This document shows, one piece after another, positions 1 through 7,759 of a stretch of 64,000 bases of DNA. The DNA lies in contig NZ_WHLY01000002.1 in NCBI RefSeq assembly GCF_009296315.1, positions 6,050,501 to 6,114,500 of the forward strand, in the 5' to 3' direction. Each line of letters opens with the position of its first letter. Positions within the stretch are counted from its first letter, which is position 1. This DNA comes from Salmonirosea aquatica (lineage in GTDB: Bacteria; Bacteroidota; Bacteroidia; Cytophagales; Spirosomataceae). Under the pieces are notes generated by a model. It worked only from the letters and a program-made list of their open reading frames with translations. It had not been told where the DNA came from and ran no database searches. The translations under genes were made by a program, and so were the position numbers.

Positions 1-121
1 CAACGCCCCCCCCTTGCAATTTCCGGTTGCAGGTCACCAGGTATCTGGCTCGGTGCTGGAGGGCGACAAGGAACTCAAACTTTTGCTGCCGATGTACACC
101 CCTGCTACTTGCAGCGCTCAC
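1..121 (-). pseudogene. Possible C-terminal fragment of a PIN-type toxin, runs off the left edge
   Basis: An open frame begins at a GTG overlapping the last 17 bases of the antitoxin-like gene and is still open at the window edge after 40 codons. Its residues 18-34 read FEFLVALQHRARYLVTC, followed by NRKL. This resembles the late part of PIN-domain RNases, where a 'DDFLLALAKxxxADYLVTGDxxL' segment carries the last active-site acid. The N-terminal half of a PIN protein, which should come first after an antitoxin, is missing, so this looks like a deletion remnant. The key acids are also replaced (Cys-Asn instead of Gly-Asp). The frame then enters a run of eight G. The call rests on a short resemblance and may be wrong. 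Confidence 0.25.
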
Positions 122-314
122 GCCTTACCATCCGAACCTCATTGACGGCATCCTGCCTGGTAAGGGAGTTATCAAGAACGGATGAATCGAGCCGTCTTGC
201 TTTCTTTAAAATCGACCACTTTTTCAAGTCAGCGAGCAGGGCATCTTGTTCTTTGCCAGACATCCTTTTAATCAGGTCGTTAATTTCCTGAACACTATTG
301 GTTATTGTAGGCAT
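105..314 (-). CDS. Small antitoxin-like protein of a type II toxin-antitoxin locus
   Basis: A 69-residue charged protein begins MPTITNSVQEINDLIKR and has a helical core followed by a basic tail (VRMVRRERCK). Short proteins of this build, with a segment like 'LLADLKKWSILKKARRLDSSV', sit upstream of PIN-domain toxins in many Bacteroidota, where they bind and block the toxin. An upstream in-frame ATG at 389 is less likely, because it would translate through the stem of a hairpin at 349-374. The expected partner toxin downstream seems to be reduced to a fragment at 1-121. The family assignment is inferred from size, composition and context and is not certain. Confidence 0.5.
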   Translation of the reverse strand: MPTITNSVQEINDLIKRMSGKEQDALLADLKKWSILKKARRLDSSVLDNSLTRQDAVNEVRMVRRERCK

Positions 315-348
315 AGGGCAAAAGTTTGGTATAATAAATCTACAACTA

Positions 349-384
349 CCCTGTTTCCATCCTTGGAAACAGGGTTTTCTTTTT
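349..384 (+). terminator. Strong hairpin with T-tract
   Basis: An 11-base perfect stem (349-359 with 364-374) with a four-base loop is followed on the + strand by a T-rich tract (375-384). It has the form of a rho-independent terminator for + strand transcription, but no + strand gene ends nearby in the window. On the - strand it lies in the leader of the antitoxin-like gene, so it could also act as an operator. The rest of 385-594 holds no gene that I can support. Confidence 0.6.
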
Positions 385-594
385 ATCAATTTTAACCATG
401 CCTGCCGTTCTTATATAAAGCGCATGCTGCGGTAAAATGTACTTTACGGAGGGCTTGAGGTACTCTAGGCAGGGGTACCCTTCAAACACAGCTTTATTTG
501 AAATTCCTAGACTAGATCAGTACTGACTCCGTGGGATTTCCCTATATTGGTGGAAATTTTATATGTTTTTTCCATTCATCAAAATCTGTGTGTT

Positions 595-1119
595 ATGATT
601 CGCAAACTACTTTTCCTGTGCCTGGTTGGGGCACTTCCTTTTTTAACGTCCTGTGATAAACTCAAAGGGGATCAAGGAGAAATCGGCCCACAGGGCGAAA
701 TCGGCCCCAAAGGCGATCCCGGTGAACCGGGCGACCCTGCTGGGGCCGTGCAGTTTTCGACCGATACGATCTCGACAGATGCCAACGGTTCACTGAGCTT
801 CGGCCTTACACTTACGCAGGATGTCGCCAGCAGTGTTGAAAATGGCGTGGTATTGGTGTATGCCAAAAGCTCCGGTTATTGGTTCCCGCTACCAGGCATA
901 GTACCCTTTGGCACTGAAATCTCCAACTTTACCTATGCGTATGGGGTAGAAAACCTCGACCTCAATTTTCTCATGTTCCAACTGGATGAAACGCCCAAAA
1001 AGCGATTTTTCAATAACATCCGGATCGTAGTCGTGCCTGCCCAAAATGCCCGACTCAACGGAAACATTGATTATAAGAATTACGAAGAAGTCAGAAAAGC
1101 CTTCAACCTGGCTCCCTGA
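595..1119 (+). CDS. Collagen-like lipoprotein
   Basis: A 174-residue exported protein. The start is the ATG at 595 (MIRKLLFLCLVGALPFLTSC), which gives a basic n-region, a hydrophobic core and a lipobox ending at Cys20. An upstream in-frame start at 547 would bury this signal. Right after the lipidated Cys come eight Gly-X-Y triplets (GDQ GEI GPQ GEI GPK GDP GEP GDP, about residues 25-48), the hallmark of a short collagen-like triple-helix region. A globular domain of about 125 residues of unknown function follows. Such proteins likely trimerise through the Gly-X-Y stalk and sit in the outer membrane. The gene stands alone and ends at a hairpin terminator. Confidence 0.8.
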   Translation: MIRKLLFLCLVGALPFLTSCDKLKGDQGEIGPQGEIGPKGDPGEPGDPAGAVQFSTDTISTDANGSLSFGLTLTQDVASSVENGVVLVYAKSSGYWFPLPGIVPFGTEISNFTYAYGVENLDLNFLMFQLDETPKKRFFNNIRIVVVPAQNARLNGNIDYKNYEEVRKAFNLAP

Positions 1120-1148
1120 CCCTAAGGTACATACATCGTTATGAAGCA

Positions 1149-1180
1149 GCAAAAGACCGGTTCCAGTTCCGGTCTTTTGC
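1149..1180 (+). terminator. Symmetric hairpin after the collagen-like lipoprotein gene
   Basis: A 12-base stem (1149-1160 with 1169-1180, core AAAAGACCGG/CCGGTCTTTT) with an eight-base loop lies 30 bases after the lipoprotein stop. The A-rich and T-rich ends make it usable in both directions. Confidence 0.75.
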
Positions 1181-1234
1181 TTGTCACCCCATATTATTCC
1201 TTACCTTTATTTCTCACTAACCTACCCTAAATCC

Positions 1235-2734
1235 GTGACGCTGAGCACTGAAAATGTAAAAATAGTTTTTGGTCTGAAACTAAAACAGTTACGGCTCGAT
1301 CAGGGGTTGTCGCTTAGCGAAGTATCGCAGAAATCGGGGCTGTCAATTTCCTACATCAATGAAATTGAAAAAGGCAAGAAATATCCCAAGTCCGACAAGA
1401 TCATTGCCCTGGCTGCGGCCTTGGGAGTGGAATACGATGCACTGGTTTCGCTGAAACTGAGCAAACGCCTCGAACCCATTTCGGAGCTCCTCAGCTCCAA
1501 CGTCCTTTCCGAACTACCCCTGGATCTCTTCGGAATCGATCAATCCACACTACTCGAAATGCTTTCGGACGCGCCCACGCGGGTGAGTGCCTTCATAGGT
1601 ACCCTCATCGAGATCGCCCGCAATTATAACATGTCGGTTGAGCAGTTTTATTTGTCGGCCCTGCGCACTTATCAAGAGATGAACGATAATTATTTTGAGG
1701 AAATAGAACATGCCGCCGAAGCCTACCTGGCCCAAAAGGGAATATCCGACGACCGGGTTCCGGACGAAAAGTACCTCGAGGAAATTCTGACGCAGGATTA
1801 TCAATACACCATCAAATCCATCAATGCTACCAAAAACCCTGAGCTGAAAAGCGTACGATCACTACTGGTACCCCACCCTGAGGGAAACATTCTGCTGATG
1901 AACGTCAATCTCACCAGTGTGCAGAAATCCTTTGTGTACGGCCGGGAAATTGGCTATCAGTTTATGAAATTGAAGAACCGGCTCTTCACAACTTCTCTGG
2001 TAGAAGTCGAATCCTTCGAGCAACTGCTCAATAACTACAAGGCCTCCTATTTTTCGAGCGCTATCATCATTCGGCGTTCGCTGCTCGTGCCCCGGTTGAA
2101 GGCCTTCTTTTCGCAAAAAACCTGGCAACCGGGCGAACTGCTGGAAATGATTGATACCTTTAACACAACGCCCGAATCCTTTTGTTACCGATTGAGCAAT
2201 ATCCTACCCAAACACTTCGGTATCAACCAGTTATTTTTTCTTCGCTTCAACAACTTCGCTGGTCGTAACCAATTCGAGCTCACCAAAGAGATGCATATTG
2301 CTCGCAAGCACATTCCCCATACGGTCAAAGACGAATACTACTGCCGCCGCTGGGTTTCTCTAACCATTCTGCTGGACCTGGCGGAAAAAATGAAAAGGGG
2401 CGAGAGTGGAAAAACCATCTGCCAGGCGCAGCTCTCCAGCTATGTAGGCACCAGTGAGCAGTACCTCATGATTAGCTTTGCCCAGCAAACCGCTTCCTCC
2501 CAGAACCAGAACGTCAGTGTTTCGATGGGGATTTTTGTGAATGAAGAATCGAGAAAAGTCATCGCGTTTCTGGATGATCCCGCGATCAGGCGACGGCTGG
2601 TAAATGAAACTTGCGAACGATGCTCACTTTTCGACTGCAAAGAGCGCATGGCCGCCCCATTGGTCCTTAACCGGAAACACCAACACGAAGAACTTCAGAA
2701 AACAATCAAGACCCTGTTACAACAGACCTCCTGA
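1235..2734 (+). CDS. XRE-family regulator with degenerate ImmA/IrrE-like domain (ScfR-like)
   Basis: About 499 residues. An N-terminal XRE helix-turn-helix (about 10-65, with LSEVSQKSGLSISYINEIEKG) is followed by a large sensor region. This matches the ScfR/DUF2083 layout known from short-chain acyl-CoA regulators. The peptidase-like HExxH site of ImmA/IrrE proteins is replaced here by REIGY (about 237-241), so the domain is probably a ligand sensor, not an enzyme. A C-terminal cluster CxxCx4C (about Cys460, 463, 468) resembles the metal-binding tail of the family. I chose the GTG at 1235 because the family starts just before 'STENVKI'. A CTG at 1241 and a TTG at 1181 are alternatives. The 3' end overlaps the convergent hydroxylase gene by 18 bases. 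Confidence 0.8.
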   Translation: MTLSTENVKIVFGLKLKQLRLDQGLSLSEVSQKSGLSISYINEIEKGKKYPKSDKIIALAAALGVEYDALVSLKLSKRLEPISELLSSNVLSELPLDLFGIDQSTLLEMLSDAPTRVSAFIGTLIEIARNYNMSVEQFYLSALRTYQEMNDNYFEEIEHAAEAYLAQKGISDDRVPDEKYLEEILTQDYQYTIKSINATKNPELKSVRSLLVPHPEGNILLMNVNLTSVQKSFVYGREIGYQFMKLKNRLFTTSLVEVESFEQLLNNYKASYFSSAIIIRRSLLVPRLKAFFSQKTWQPGELLEMIDTFNTTPESFCYRLSNILPKHFGINQLFFLRFNNFAGRNQFELTKEMHIARKHIPHTVKDEYYCRRWVSLTILLDLAEKMKRGESGKTICQAQLSSYVGTSEQYLMISFAQQTASSQNQNVSVSMGIFVNEESRKVIAFLDDPAIRRRLVNETCERCSLFDCKERMAAPLVLNRKHQHEELQKTIKTLLQQTS

Positions 2735-3634
2735 TTCTGAACTACCCTTTTTTTGGGACAAATACGCTTCACGCAGTTGTTCAGCCGTCAAGCGGCTACC
2801 GTCATGCGACCAGCCCGGGGGTTTCAGCAGGTAGCCCAATCGTAGTTTCCAGGTGGTCTGCTGTTTGACATCCTGCACAATCTCCTTCCATTCGTGAAAA
2901 ACGGTATTTTCAACCGAGGTATCATCCAGCGATTTGGTCAATCCAAACCGCAACTCCACTTCGTCCAGTTCTTCCTGGAAAGTACCAAAAAGCTTATCCC
3001 AGATGATCAGGCACATACCCATATTCCGATCAAGATACTCGATGTTGGAGGCATGGTGAACCCGGTGATGCGACGGCGTAACCAGTACTTTTTCCAACCA
3101 ACCGAGCCTATCTATGTACTTGGTATGGACCAGAATGCCATAGATCTGAGTAATCGAATACATCAGTACAATGTCAGCGGGTCGAAAACCCAACACAACC
3201 AGCGGCACGAAATAAACAAAACGGTACAGAGGTTGAAAAACCGACGAACGAAATCCAGTCGTCAAATTGAAATATTCGGATGAATGATGGGTGACATGGA
3301 TAGCCCAGAACAGTCGGCTTTTATGATCCACATAGTGAAGGATGTAAAAAATAAAATCCTCCGCCAGAAAGAGTGCGAACCAGTAAAGATAAGGGTTTTC
3401 AAGCGGCTCGAGAAATCGTATGTCGAAAAACCATGCCAGAATACCAATATATAAAATCCTGAATGACAGATCAATACCTGCATTCAACATCATCAGCAGA
3501 GCATTCATGAATGTATCTCGCCAACTATAATATACGCGATGCTGGGCGTGACTGAGAAATACTTCTGCTCCGATCAGAAGTAGATAAAGGGGGGTGGAAA
3601 ATTGAATGATCAGTTCCTCAAAAATGATCTCCAT
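2717..3634 (-). CDS. Sterol desaturase / fatty acid hydroxylase family membrane enzyme
   Basis: A 305-residue integral membrane protein with the di-iron histidine motifs of the family: HYVDH (100-104), HVTHH (113-117) and HHRVHH (189-194), set among hydrophobic segments. Members hydroxylate or desaturate lipid chains, or cleave ether lipids, at the membrane. The substrate cannot be read from the sequence. The C-terminal tail of about 70 residues is hydrophilic. A TAnnTTTG box lies 43 bases upstream of the ATG. The gene is convergent with, and overlaps, the acyl-CoA-type regulator gene and follows glutaryl-CoA dehydrogenase on the same strand. Confidence 0.85.
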   Translation of the reverse strand: MEIIFEELIIQFSTPLYLLLIGAEVFLSHAQHRVYYSWRDTFMNALLMMLNAGIDLSFRILYIGILAWFFDIRFLEPLENPYLYWFALFLAEDFIFYILHYVDHKSRLFWAIHVTHHSSEYFNLTTGFRSSVFQPLYRFVYFVPLVVLGFRPADIVLMYSITQIYGILVHTKYIDRLGWLEKVLVTPSHHRVHHASNIEYLDRNMGMCLIIWDKLFGTFQEELDEVELRFGLTKSLDDTSVENTVFHEWKEIVQDVKQQTTWKLRLGYLLKPPGWSHDGSRLTAEQLREAYLSQKKGSSESGGLL

Positions 3635-3676
3635 TTAATAGCGGCTATATGAATATTTCGGTAGAGCAGGGTACCT

Positions 3677-3684
3677 CAAAATTA
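3677..3684 (-). promoter_or_regulatory. Candidate -7 box (TAATTTTG) for the hydroxylase gene
   Basis: TAATTTTG on the - strand fits the Bacteroidota -7 consensus TAnnTTTG and lies 43 bases before the ATG at 3634. No clear -33 TTG is seen. Confidence 0.4.
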
Positions 3685-3736
3685 ATCAAAATGCTCACGT
3701 GTTGGTTCCTGAAACGGGCGTTTTTATCCACAATTT

Positions 3737-4894
3737 TCATTTAAAAGCAGGTAGTCCGGTTATATCCGCCCCGAGTATCAGCAGGTGAATGTCATGGGTA
3801 CCTTCATAGGTGACCACCGATTCTAAATTCATCAGATGCCGCATAATCGGGTACTGTCCTGTAATGCCCATCCCTCCCAGTATTTGGCGGGCTTCGCGGG
3901 CTACCTGCAGGGCCATAGCCACATTGTTCCGCTTAGCCAGCGAAATCTGCGCCGAGGTAGCTTTGCCGGCATTTTTTAGGGTACCCAGCCGCCAGGCAAC
4001 CAGCTGGGCCTTGGTTATTTCGGTCAGCATTTCGGCCAGTTTTTTTTGGGTGAGCTGAAAAGCTGCAATCGGTTTGTCAAACTGAATGCGTTCCAAAGCG
4101 TACTGCAAAGCAGTTTCGTAACAATCGATAGCCGCTCCCGCGGCTCCCCAGGCAATTCCGTAGCGGGCGTTGTCAAGACATCCCAGGGCGGCTCCTACCC
4201 CCACGGCACCGGGCAAAAGGTTTTCGTGGGGTACCTTCACCTGATCAAACACCAATTCGCCCGTAGCACTCGTCCGTAGCGACCATTTGTTCTTGATTTC
4301 AGGAGTCGAGAAACCTTCCATACCCCTTTCCAGAATCAATCCCTGTACTCTACCCTCCTGATTACGAGCCCACACCACCGCCACATCGGCCAATGGAGCA
4401 TTCGAAATCCAGGTTTTCGATCCATTCAGGATGTAGTGATCACCCACTGCAACCAAACGGGAAGCCATACCGGCAGGATTGGAACCAAAATCTGGTTCGG
4501 TTAGTCCAAAGCAACCCAGGTACTCGCCACTGGCCAGTTTAGGCAGGTACCGGCGTTTCTGAGCTTCGGTACCATATTGAAAAATCGGCCCCATCACCAA
4601 CGAGCTCTGCACCGAAATAGTGGAGCGCATCCCCGAATCACCGCGCTCGATCTCCTGGCACACCAGCCCGTAGCTTATGGAATCAGCACCCGCCCCGCCG
4701 TATTCAACGGGCAGCGTGGTACCAAATAGTCCTAACTCCCCAAACCGCCTCATCAAATGTCCGGGGAATTCGGCTTTCTGCGCGTACTGCTCTATGATCG
4801 GTTTGATTTCGGCGTCAGTGAAGTCGGCTACTGTTTTTTGAACTTGGCGGTTTTCATCAGTCAGCAAATCCGAGATGTCATAAAAATCAGTCAT
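3737..4894 (-). CDS. gcdH: Glutaryl-CoA dehydrogenase
   Basis: A 385-residue soluble acyl-CoA dehydrogenase. It oxidises and decarboxylates glutaryl-CoA to crotonyl-CoA using FAD, in lysine and tryptophan breakdown, passing electrons to electron-transfer flavoprotein. The FAD/substrate segment GCFGLTEPDFGSNPAG is near 128-142. The catalytic base is Glu364 in YEGTHDIHLLILGADITGL. This C-terminal signature and 'SLRTSATGELVFD' are typical of GcdH, not of short- or medium-chain enzymes. The electron acceptor genes etfB and etfA are in the same window at 28.9-30.6 kb. The start at 4894 gives the usual family length. Confidence 0.9.
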   Translation of the reverse strand: MTDFYDISDLLTDENRQVQKTVADFTDAEIKPIIEQYAQKAEFPGHLMRRFGELGLFGTTLPVEYGGAGADSISYGLVCQEIERGDSGMRSTISVQSSLVMGPIFQYGTEAQKRRYLPKLASGEYLGCFGLTEPDFGSNPAGMASRLVAVGDHYILNGSKTWISNAPLADVAVVWARNQEGRVQGLILERGMEGFSTPEIKNKWSLRTSATGELVFDQVKVPHENLLPGAVGVGAALGCLDNARYGIAWGAAGAAIDCYETALQYALERIQFDKPIAAFQLTQKKLAEMLTEITKAQLVAWRLGTLKNAGKATSAQISLAKRNNVAMALQVAREARQILGGMGITGQYPIMRHLMNLESVVTYEGTHDIHLLILGADITGLPAFK

Positions 4895-4963
4895 AGTTTA
4901 TTTTTTTCGCTACATTACAGAGCTTAACTTTTTATTTCTAAACGACCTTCATCCACCCGTCGT

Positions 4964-5305
4964 ATGATAGTGTACCTAATGGGATTGCTTTACATGACGG
5001 CCGGCATCGCCCACTTGGTAAGCCCCCGCTTCTTTCTCAAAATAGTACCGCCGTACCTACCCTTCCCCGATGTGTTGGTTTTGCTTTCAGGAATAGCCGA
5101 AATAGTACTGGGTACCCTGCTCTTCTTCCCTACCATCCGTCCCTGGGCAGCTTGGGGTATTATCATATTACTTATTGCGGTATTTCCCGCCAATCTCTAC
5201 ATGGCCTATGGCGCACCGTTTCAGGCTTTGTCCGCCTGGCTGAGGTGGGGTCGTTTGCCCTTACAGTTGGTGCTGATCTGGTGGGCCTATCAGTATACAA
5301 AGTAG
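4964..5305 (+). CDS. DoxX-like small membrane protein
   Basis: 113 residues with four predicted hydrophobic helices (about 3-20, 38-55, 60-80, 95-110). The pattern LLYMTAGIAHLVSP, then 'LVLLSGIAEIVLGTLL', then 'NLYMA' is that of DoxX/DUF4267-like membrane proteins, whose function is mostly unknown. It is divergent from gcdH and 49 bases before the flavoprotein gene. Confidence 0.7.
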   Translation: MIVYLMGLLYMTAGIAHLVSPRFFLKIVPPYLPFPDVLVLLSGIAEIVLGTLLFFPTIRPWAAWGIIILLIAVFPANLYMAYGAPFQALSAWLRWGRLPLQLVLIWWAYQYTK

Positions 5306-5318
5306 CATGGTTTTTGCG

Positions 5319-5326
5319 TAAATTTG
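5319..5326 (+). promoter_or_regulatory. Candidate -7 box (TAAATTTG)
   Basis: TAAATTTG matches TAnnTTTG and lies 28 bases before the ATG of the COG2509 flavoprotein gene at 5355. No good -33 TTG was found. Confidence 0.45.
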
Positions 5327-5354
5327 TTCTTTTTAAAGGATAAATCCCTTTCAA

Positions 5355-6929
5355 ATGCCCTTAACCAAGCAGTACATTCTTCCTCCCGAAATCGCATTGG
5401 AGGAAAATGCTTTCCGTACCTACGTTCTGTCCGATCTCCGCATCAAGGAGCCTTCCAGCGTCCTGATTCGTAAGGTACGGCAATCCATCGATGCCCGAGG
5501 CAGGCAGGTGAAAGTTAACGTGCAGGCGGATGTATTTATAGATGAAGTACCTACCGAAGTAATCGATTACCGCAAACCCTTGGTCGATGTCAGCCAAAGC
5601 GATGCGGTGATCATTGTAGGCTGCGGTCCGGCGGGTACCTTCGCCGCCCTGCGCCTCATCGAGGCCGGCCTAAAACCCATCATCCTGGAACGCGGGAAAG
5701 ATGTACGGTCCCGTCGCCGCGACCTGGCGGCCATTAATCGGCATCATACGGTAAATCCTGACTCAAATTATTGTTTCGGCGAAGGGGGCGCAGGTACCTA
5801 CTCGGATGGAAAACTGTACACCCGGTCGAACAAGCGGGGAAATATCCGGCGTATTCTGGAAATCTTTGTTGCCCATGGAGCCAGCGAAGACATTCTCATC
5901 GAGGCTCATCCGCATATCGGCACCAATAAACTACCCAAAATTGTGGCCGAAATGCGCGAAACCATCGAAAGCGCAGGAGGAGAAATTCATTTCGACAGCC
6001 GGGTGGTCGATTTGCTGATCGAGCAAAATGAAATAAAAGGGGTAGTAACCAGAGATGGAAATGAACATACAGGGTTGGGGGTGATTCTGGCGACCGGACA
6101 TTCCGCCCGTGATATATTCGACTTACTGCATACCCGAAACGTGACGATCGAAGAGAAACCCTTTGCGATGGGCGTACGGATTGAACATCCGCAACAAACG
6201 ATCGATCGGATTCAGTACCACTGTGGCACCGACCGGGGACCCTACCTACCTGCGGCCTCGTACAGCCTGGTGGCACAAACCCGCTACAAAGGTCTTCAGC
6301 GGGGGGTATTTTCTTTTTGCATGTGTCCTGGTGGATTTATAGTACCCTCGGCCACATCCCCCGGCGAGTTGGTAGTCAACGGTATGTCGCCCTCACGCCG
6401 GGATTCGCGCTTTGCTAATTCGGGCATCGTGGTAGCAACGCAACCGGCCGATACTAAGCAGTACCGGGAGTTCGGCCCCTTGGCAGGCCTGCATTTTCAG
6501 CGGGAAGTGGAGCAACGGGCCTGCCAAATGGCGGGCAATACCCAAACTGCCCCCGCCCAGCGAGTAAATGATTTTCTTTCCAAGAAAATTTCGTCGTCCT
6601 TAAACGATACGTCCTACCAGCCCGGCTTGCTGGCGGCTGACTTTTTTTCGGTTCTGCCCGAAACCATTGTTCACCCGCTGCAAAAGGGCCTGCAGGAATT
6701 CGGCCAAAAAATGAAAGGGTACACTACACAGGAAGCCCAACTGATCGGGGTGGAAAGCCGTACCTCATCGCCCGTCAGAATCCCGCGTGACCCGCACCTT
6801 TGCGAACACCCTTCGCTCAAACGCCTTTTTCCGTGCGGAGAGGGAGCCGGCTACGCGGGGGGCATCATGTCGGCTGCGATGGATGGGGAACGCTGCGCCG
6901 AACAATTGGTGGCGCGTTATCGGAAATAA
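5355..6929 (+). CDS. FAD-dependent dehydrogenase, COG2509 family
   Basis: 524 residues. An N-terminal region of about 80 residues precedes a Rossmann-type dinucleotide motif, VIIVGCGPAGTFAALRLIEAG (about 85-105). The family signature 'NYCFGEGGAGTYSDGKLYTR' follows, and a late FAD contact is in 'FPCGEGAGYAGGIMSAAMDG'. This is the uncharacterised COG2509 group of FAD-dependent dehydrogenases, cytoplasmic and widely kept in bacteria. The substrate is not known. The length is normal for the group. Confidence 0.85.
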   Translation: MPLTKQYILPPEIALEENAFRTYVLSDLRIKEPSSVLIRKVRQSIDARGRQVKVNVQADVFIDEVPTEVIDYRKPLVDVSQSDAVIIVGCGPAGTFAALRLIEAGLKPIILERGKDVRSRRRDLAAINRHHTVNPDSNYCFGEGGAGTYSDGKLYTRSNKRGNIRRILEIFVAHGASEDILIEAHPHIGTNKLPKIVAEMRETIESAGGEIHFDSRVVDLLIEQNEIKGVVTRDGNEHTGLGVILATGHSARDIFDLLHTRNVTIEEKPFAMGVRIEHPQQTIDRIQYHCGTDRGPYLPAASYSLVAQTRYKGLQRGVFSFCMCPGGFIVPSATSPGELVVNGMSPSRRDSRFANSGIVVATQPADTKQYREFGPLAGLHFQREVEQRACQMAGNTQTAPAQRVNDFLSKKISSSLNDTSYQPGLLAADFFSVLPETIVHPLQKGLQEFGQKMKGYTTQEAQLIGVESRTSSPVRIPRDPHLCEHPSLKRLFPCGEGAGYAGGIMSAAMDGERCAEQLVARYRK

Positions 6930-6932
6930 GCC

Positions 6933-6961
6933 TTTGACATTGAAAGTATCCTCTAATTTTA
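6933..6961 (+). promoter_or_regulatory. Candidate promoter for the Nudix gene
   Basis: TTTG (6933-6936), 17 bases, then TAATTTTA (6954-6961), one mismatch from TAnnTTTG. The spacing is close to the Bacteroidota -33/-7 pattern, and the ATG follows at 7005. Confidence 0.4.
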
Positions 6962-7004
6962 GTAAAATTGGCGATCTGGACTTGGTGTCCTTTTTACCAC
7001 ACTC

Positions 7005-7634
7005 ATGTCGCACCCTTTTTTTGAATCCTTTATTGGTGAGGTAACGCAAAAATTCCAGTCCCCCCTACCGGGCGAGCGGGCTCATGCCAGTATGCTGGCC
7101 AACTCGCCCCTCCGGATGAATGCCCGGCCCAATGCCCGCACCCGTAAGAGCGCCGTTCTGATTCTCTTTTATCCCTATCAGGGGGAGGTGTATCTACCCC
7201 TGATCCTGCGCCCTGCCTACGATGGTGTACATTCGGGGCAAATGGCATTTCCGGGAGGACGTTTTGAACCCACCGATGAAGACTTGATTCGAACCGCCAA
7301 GCGTGAAGCTCAGGAAGAAATCGGCCTGCGGCTCAACGATGTGCGGGTTTTGGGAGTCCTGAGCGAGTTGTTCATTCCTCCCAGTAATTTTTTTGTCCTG
7401 CCCGTAGTGGCCTACCTACCCTACCGCCCCGAGTTTTTTCCAGATCCCCGCGAGGTGGAAAAAGTCCTTGAGGTACCCTACCGGGAAATCAAGGACAAAT
7501 CGATCATTGGCCAGAGCGAAATCGAAGTGCGGGGCAAATTGATACAGGCTCCCCATTACCTCATTCAGACCTACAAGGTATGGGGCGCCACCGCCATGAT
7601 GATCAGTGAACTGCTCACCTTGCTGGAATCCTGA
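7005..7634 (+). CDS. Nudix hydrolase, CoA pyrophosphatase type
   Basis: 209 residues. The Nudix box spans about 84-108 and ends with REAQEEIGL, the metal-binding helix. The first conserved Glu of the GX5E part is Asp here. Just before the box, 'LILRPAYDGVHSGQMAFPGG' resembles the NuCoA motif of CoA pyrophosphatases (NudL/YeaB type), which split coenzyme A into phosphopantetheine and 3',5'-ADP. Predicted to be cytoplasmic and monocistronic. The substrate assignment follows from this motif and is probable, not proven. Confidence 0.8.
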   Translation: MSHPFFESFIGEVTQKFQSPLPGERAHASMLANSPLRMNARPNARTRKSAVLILFYPYQGEVYLPLILRPAYDGVHSGQMAFPGGRFEPTDEDLIRTAKREAQEEIGLRLNDVRVLGVLSELFIPPSNFFVLPVVAYLPYRPEFFPDPREVEKVLEVPYREIKDKSIIGQSEIEVRGKLIQAPHYLIQTYKVWGATAMMISELLTLLES

Positions 7635-7759
7635 ATTGTTGCGAAAAGGACTATAAAAATAATTACATACCTGTACCTTTTCCTTTCAACAGGCAGTGAA
7701 TTGTCTTAAAAAATTTGTATTTTTACTGATTACTAAAACCCTACGACCCTAATTCCTTT

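Noticed and set aside
6-13. Run of eight C at the window start as a phase-variation tract
   Set aside because: It lies in an uncertain gene fragment at the edge, so no reading-frame effect can be judged.
109-291. 60-codon + strand frame over the antitoxin-like gene
   Set aside because: It is the antisense shadow of the - strand gene, with no family match and Ser/Arg-rich content typical of shadows. It could still be noted if antisense RNA is found.
2894-3283. 129-codon + strand frame
   Set aside because: It lies fully inside the hydroxylase gene on the other strand, which has clear histidine motifs. It has no recognisable domain.
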